Origin: Phytophthora hibernalis
Lineage: Eukaryota; Oomycota; Peronosporomycetes; Peronosporales; Peronosporaceae
Direction: 5' to 3'
Assembly (NCBI GenBank): GCA_012656075.1
Contig: JAAKBF010000010.1
Location: 248,001-312,000, forward strand
DNA length: 64,000 bases
The position numbers and the translations under genes are program-made. Numbering within the stretch: the first letter of the stretch is position 1; each line of letters opens with the position of its first letter. The notes below the pieces were generated by a model. The model was not told the origin of the DNA. It worked only from the letters and a program-made list of their open reading frames with translations, and made no database searches. Positions 58,568 to 64,000 of this stretch are shown one piece after another.

Positions 58568-61500
58568 CTAGGTGCTGAGAGAGAGTAGCAAAGCTGTTCC
58601 ACGACGCGTCCAGAGGTCAGGCGCCTTGCCGGGTCCCACCTTGAGATCGACGGCAATCATGAACGATGGACGCTCGCGCGTGCCCGTGCGCAACGGGTAC
58701 ATGTAGAGCGGGCAGCTGTATAAACCCTTGGCGGATTTCTTCTTTGCTTCAACAGGACGGAAATGTAGAATAGGCATACCGCAATGTAACTCCATCGGAT
58801 GCGGTTCTGCAAGACAATCGTGATCAAAGTCCCACCGAGCACCTTCCAGAATGAGGCCTTTGATGTAGGCACCGTCCTTCGGGCCCGTCGGTAGTGCGTT
58901 CTCGCCCTGGTTTAGCACAATAAACTCCCAGTTAAGCGAATCGATTGCCAGTCCATTCTTGCGAGCTGCTGTCTGAAGTAGCGCCGTAAGAAACCCCGTT
59001 GGATATGTGAAGCCAGTGAGCCAGAATACAGCCGGCTGAGCTTGGTTGGCCCAACGATCCATTTGCTCGCAGCGGAGCTTCAGGTCCTGCGTCCATGGTC
59101 CCAACGGTTTGAGGGAAGGGTAACAGAAACTCCAGGCTGTGGGCACAGCGCCAAGCAGCAAGGCGTTGTAAACAGCTTCGAGCTCGGGGGTGATAACGAC
59201 TGATCCCTGAATGCCTTTCTCCAAGGCTCTTACCGACGAATTGATGGTAGCTAGTAGTTTGTTGTAGCGCTCAAGTTCCTGCATAAGTACTGTCTTGAGC
59301 GCATCTGGATCACTTCGTCCACTGAGCCCAGCTTTGATATTTGCGAGGTCAAACACATCAGGGACTGTTTCTCGCAGTGTTTGTAGTAGTCCCAAAACCG
59401 TGTCATCGTTTCCACTGGTACCTTCAGCAACGTCTAATGCCTGGAGCGACAAGATCGTGGCCAAAAGCTCGCGGCCGTCATCGATCTGTGACGCGATCTG
59501 TGCATTCGGATGCTGGCCAAACGCTGAAGGTGGGTCATCCAGCGGCAATTGGCGAATGTACTCCGCATACGAGCCTATCTCACCGTCGTCTGGAACGAAA
59601 TAGTATTCTGAGTCAGACAACGGCATGTTGTCCACAGTCAGCACATTCTCAGAGAAGAACTGTGAAATATACACCAGCATGAGGCGCCGATCCCAGTCAT
59701 CTGTCACGCGGCCGCCGTAGTTGGCCTGAGCGATAAGATACTTGAGCGCGTCCCAAGGAGTATCCTCATATTCGTCGAGGTAGATGGCAAGCACGTCTTC
59801 ACTAATGGCGAAGTCCGACTCATTGAAGTCGTACGGGATGTTCCAGCCCAGATTGTTGAATTTGCGTCGTTCCAGCAGTAGCGAGTGGAACCAACACAAG
59901 CAGAAAAGCAGCCGTTTGTACTTCCTTATCTGTCGACACCGTGCAAACTTTTCGGGTGTGAGAGTGTTGTACAGTCGAATCAGGTTTGCCTTCAGTCCAC
60001 GGGGTGGCTCAGTAGTCATCTTGATTCCGCGCTGCAAAATTGCAATGGGGAACTTCGGGTTTGGGCTACTCGTCAGCCACAATCGGAACTGTGGGTTAAT
60101 AGGGCCAGCGGGGGCTGGAGCAGCGGCACAGAAGTTATCAATGAGCTTCTCTAATGTTGGCGCCCAGCTTAGCATCAAGTGACAATTAGCAAGGAAAACC
60201 CAGTTTCCAGCCTCTAGCCCACGCGCCAGCATTGCCTCAGCGACACTTGCTTGGCCTTGCCCCAGCGCACAGTTTTCTACCTTTTTGTGCAGTGAGTCAG
60301 CCAGAGCAATTAACGAATTTGTCGGGTCCACGCCAGGAGAGAGCACGAAGATAAGAGGTGTCTTGTAGTTAGATGTTTCATAGATAGCCTTCAGGTCAAA
60401 TGGTGGCGGGTCAACAAATTGGGCCCCCAGATGCGTAGCCGTAAACCGAGCTGCCTGAATGCTGAGTCGATCAGGTCGAACGCAACGGAGTAGCAACATT
60501 CTCTGCAACTCGTTGCACTTACCCTCCCAATCCCCTGGAAGTGCCTCGATTTCGGGAGTACTGCTCTGGTACCATGATTTCCAGGCCTTCAAGGTCTGCT
60601 CAAGAGAGCTGATAATACCATGAAAAGCTGGCAACTTATTGAGCTCAACAATGCTAGCCCAGGCGCCTTCGGAAAGAAACTCATTGGCAGCATTAGGCAC
60701 ATTCTCTTCTTGCGCCAGAACATTTCCACCCTTAAGCAAGAAGTCGTACTCGTCGTGAGGGAGCTTATTCACACTTTGCAGGACACGAGCGCACATCTGC
60801 AACGAGAACAGCAGCTTGTGGCGCTCAAAAGACCCCGGCACGCGTAAGCGTACACAGCGTACGTATGATAATCGTTGATGGCGTTAATACGTTCCGTGAG
60901 CTCCTCGCTGAGCGCACCCTGATTCTTGAGACTACGACTTTTTACGATAGAGTCCTGGAAAAGCGCCACGTACGCGTCAAGCGAAAACTGGTACATTGGA
61001 TCAACACTAGTCATGTCGTTCAGCACAAAATACAAAGTTGACGATCGCAGTGCCACTCGCGCATATCCCATGCGGGCAGCGTCGATCTTTTTCTCAGTTT
61101 CTTCACTGATCACGAGTTGCACCGAAACCTCTTCAGAAGTAGTCTTGGACGCGTTTAGAGTCGTAACAAGCTGTTCGTCATCCAGCAGCGAGCCCTTTGC
61201 TGCGGAAAGCAAACGCAAGATCTCATTTTCGAGATCAATCAGTTTCTTCTTTGCCGCAGCCACGCGCATGACGAGGTCAGATTTCTGCTCCTCTAACGCT
61301 GGTTCCTCAAGTTGAACGGCGATACCAAGCAACTGGGCCTCAAGCCCTGTTCCTTCACAACAAAGTTCACAATAGTCGTTTTCGTGGACACCTCTGGGGT
61401 ATAGTGGGGTTGTGCAGTTTCGTTGTGAGATAGAAGCGGAACTCTCGGTTGTAATCAAGCTCTTTGTCACCCAGACGAAGAACCTCGCGGTTTCCCACCT

Positions 61501-64000
61501 TGATGATACTCTTCGTGAGAACAGGTTCAAGGCTCGGATCCAACTCCTCTAAGATATCCTGCATAAGCACCGGAGAACCAAAACGAATACCATTCTCCAG
61601 CTTACGCAGTAGGTCCTTCATCATTGGGTCAACGACTTCGAGTCGTGTTCCTTCCATGGCCTTAATCCACTTGTTTGCCTGACCCTGAGGGTCAATCATG
61701 AGAGGCCACCTTTTGCCTCGAGTTGTTATCACACCATTCTCGGTGGAAAGTGGATCACGCGGGAGGCCGTGTGCATTCCAACTGCGTACGTCTGTCGGAT
61801 CCGCTAGGAAATCTATGAACGTAAACTTCGGCGACAATGGAAGAGCTTGTTGAGTCACACGATTCATCCACGTATCTACGAGCGATCCACGATAAAAAGT
61901 GTCAAACGGCCCTGCATATGAGATGAAAGCGGCAGCAACAAGTGCATCGCCGACGACGTTTTGAAGGCTTGCGTTTTTATCGGCAATAGATACTTCCCAA
62001 CGTTCACGCTCGCCGGCCAGGCCCTTTACCAGTTGTTCAGCTCGAGATAGTTTTAGTTCCAGCAATTCAGCCTCTTCGCGTAGAGCATTCTTCTCAGAGA
62101 CGCTGGTATCGTATTGATTTTTCAGGGCTTCGACTTTTTCTATAACTTCTTGAAGCTTCTCCTTGGCAACCTGTAGATCCTTTTGTTTGACAGCCAATGC
62201 TTGTTGCGACTTTCGAAGCACTTCTTTCTTTGGTAAAACGACACGAAAGACCCCAGCGTAACACTCCATTGCTAACACCCATGAACACAATGCTCCAGCT
62301 GCAGACGATACCTTCCTCACCCCATCTGAGTTAAATGTTGGCTTTGAGGTGTACTTCTTCAGAGCAGTGACAGTCTTGTCGCGAATCGAATCCTTGTCAA
62401 ATGTCTTGATTTGCTGCAGAAAGCTCACATCATTCATTTTCGTCTTGGCTGATGCCCACGTAGGAGGAAGGCCGAAAAGAATCATCACAGCACACATGAC
62501 CATCGAGACGGCTTCAGGTGGTTGAGTATAGACTTTGACCTCTGCAATAGCCTTTTTGTCCAGATTTTCCACCTCCAGCATTGCGCGTTGTAACGCAGGC
62601 AAGGCCTCATCCAAATCTTTCTGGGCATCATCCGCGATCTTCTTCGTTTCAGATTCCTCCTTTCCAATACGCTCACTGTCAGCCTCGACCTGTTTCCGCT
62701 GCTCATCGGCGACACGGCGTTCAGAAACAATTACCACTAGCAGGTCACTGCAGTCCTTGTTCTTCTGCGCGACCACAACTTTGCGCTGCTCGAGTTGTTT
62801 GGACATCTCTTCCACTTGCAGTCTGGACTCTTCTAGTTTTGCTAGGCCATTTTTGAGTTTGTCGCGGGTGTCGCGAATAGTGGCTGCTTTTTCTGAGAGC
62901 AGCTCTACATATCCAGTAACTAAAGACAGATAGTTAGTTGGAGTCACGTAATTGTGACGTTTCATTCGGGCAAGGACTTGCGACGACGCGAGCATAACGC
63001 TGCTGTGTACAACAGCAAAAACCGCCGCGATTTTAGGACGTTGAGCTTCTACAGCCACGTTCTTCTCCTCGAGAAACTTCATGCCAACTTCTTGGAGGGC
63101 ATCAATCGGCCACTCATTGAACCAGTCAATGTTCGTATTGTTAACAAGGGACGGGAACTGTCGGCACCTATTACAGAAGCCCTTGCCAATCGGACTAAAG
63201 GCGAGAACAACATGCAAGTTTCGACGAACTTCACTGATGAAGAAGTTCCACAGTGATTCCTTGGTTTCACGTATACCTTGTGCACGAGCTCGCAAACGAA
63301 CACCGTCAAGTATGCCGGCTTGTTCATCCTTCTCAAATAAGCCTGGAATTTCGCCGCTGCTCAGGATATTGTTTAGGTCTTCCACGAAAGACTCACTTTT
63401 GATTTGCGTATCGCTGAACAGGAAAATTGTTTTCTGTTGCTGGAGCCCCACCTGGGTATAGAGCTTCTTAATATCCTCATGGAACTCGAAGCTACGATAG
63501 TTCTTTCCCACTTCGATCTGAAAACCTTGAATCCACCCATAAAACCTGCAAGCTTTGTCAATGACTGCCTACCACTGCCACCAACGCCTACAAGCAGGAG
63601 ATTTCCGCGCATTGTCATCAACTGCCTGTGAATACGCAATATATGTGTAAGAGCGTCACTGAACATAACGAGATTCATTGGCACAAAGCCTGGTTCGGCG
63701 TTGTGGTTCTCCAACTGTTCTTCCACAAAACTTTTAAGCATTTTCATGTCCATAACCTCGGCATATCGAGCACTCCCCTCGTCGGCGCCTGGGACCGTGG
63801 AGAAAATGTAAGTAAACAATGGTCCATTTTCTTTGAGCTGTTCTGGTGCTTGAGACAGTAATCTACCCCAGTCCGTCTGAAAATGTACACCCAAAAGCTC
63901 ATCAAGCTTCTTTTTGAACATTTGGCGATCTTCGTAACTGGTGAGGCGATCCGAAAACACGCAAGCTCTCGTGCATCCACAGCCTCAGCATACCGTCACG
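58568..64000 (-). CDS. Axonemal dynein heavy chain, C-terminal half (5' end outside window)
   Basis: Reading right to left: AAA4 with P-loop GVGGSGRQS (about 63558-63590), the stalk coiled coil CC1 (62950-62600), the microtubule-binding region (62600-62280), CC2 (62250-62000), AAA5 (61980-61400), AAA6 (with ANCHLMLSWAPTLEKL, near 60160) and the C-terminal domain to the stop at 58568. Length and order match axonemal dyneins. One-base losses are seen near 63525, G4 61406-61409, C3 61345-61347 and A4 60827-60830; with these restored the whole stretch reads through. No intron is obvious. The protein drives flagellar beating in zoospores. Which arm (inner or outer) cannot be told from this part. 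Confidence 0.93.

Noticed and set aside
1..64000. tRNA, rRNA, CRISPR array or bacterial operon
   Set aside because: None seen; introns, transposons and protein families are eukaryotic.

Overview
The window looks like nuclear DNA of an oomycete, most likely Phytophthora or a close relative. The evidence is: short spliceosomal introns (64-101 nt, GT..AG, CTAAC-like branch sites); degenerate Ty1/copia and Ty3/gypsy elements; Mutator-like elements carrying SWIM and Ulp1-protease modules; a pogo-like DDE transposase; relics of secreted RxLR/EER-type effector genes; and several genes for flagellar or ciliary parts, as expected of an organism with swimming zoospores. I saw no rRNA, tRNA, CRISPR or bacterial operon.

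Layout. 0-7.5 kb: a large Sfi1-like (centrin-binding repeat) plus coiled-coil gene. 7.5-22.6 kb: a transposon block made of a MULE relic, a pogo-like transposase, a decayed gypsy element, a Ulp1-protease relic and a copia element with both LTRs. 23.7-24.9 kb: an arrestin-domain gene with one clear intron. 25-31 kb: gene-poor and rearranged DNA holding a 245-bp inverted repeat that encodes the same signal peptide twice, an Hsp90 fragment, two effector relics, a minisatellite and an inverted 5' piece of the Sfi1-like gene. 31.1-33.3 kb: polycystin-type channel copy A. 33.8-38.2 kb: a MULE with transposase, SWIM finger and Ulp1 protease. 38.2-39.8 kb: the 3' half of the duplicated Sfi1-like gene. 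39.85-40.0 kb: a 153-bp MITE. 40.0-43.8 kb: a BK/Slo-type potassium channel. 44.1-53.1 kb: polycystin copies B, C and D, with an effector relic between C and D. 53.7-55.5 kb: a large secreted protein. 56.0-58.5 kb: a TTC23-like TPR protein. 58.6 kb to the end: the C-terminal half of an axonemal dynein heavy chain.

Two themes stand out. First, the host genes (Sfi1-like, dynein heavy chain, TTC23-like, polycystins, potassium channel) fit one biological setting, the zoospore flagellum and its basal body and membrane. This is inference from family knowledge. Second, almost every multi-exon host gene is broken by reading-frame shifts, and every one I could resolve is a loss of one base, mostly in a homopolymer. 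Paralogues in the same window often keep the missing base. This points to systematic homopolymer contraction in the underlying sequence, or to very young pseudogenes. The transposons instead show ordinary stop-codon decay.

The most unusual structures are the split, inverted duplicate of the Sfi1-like gene with a MULE at the break, the MULE carrying its own Ulp1 protease, the outward-facing pair of secreted reading frames sharing one duplicated promoter and signal peptide, and the four-copy polycystin array next to a BK-type channel.
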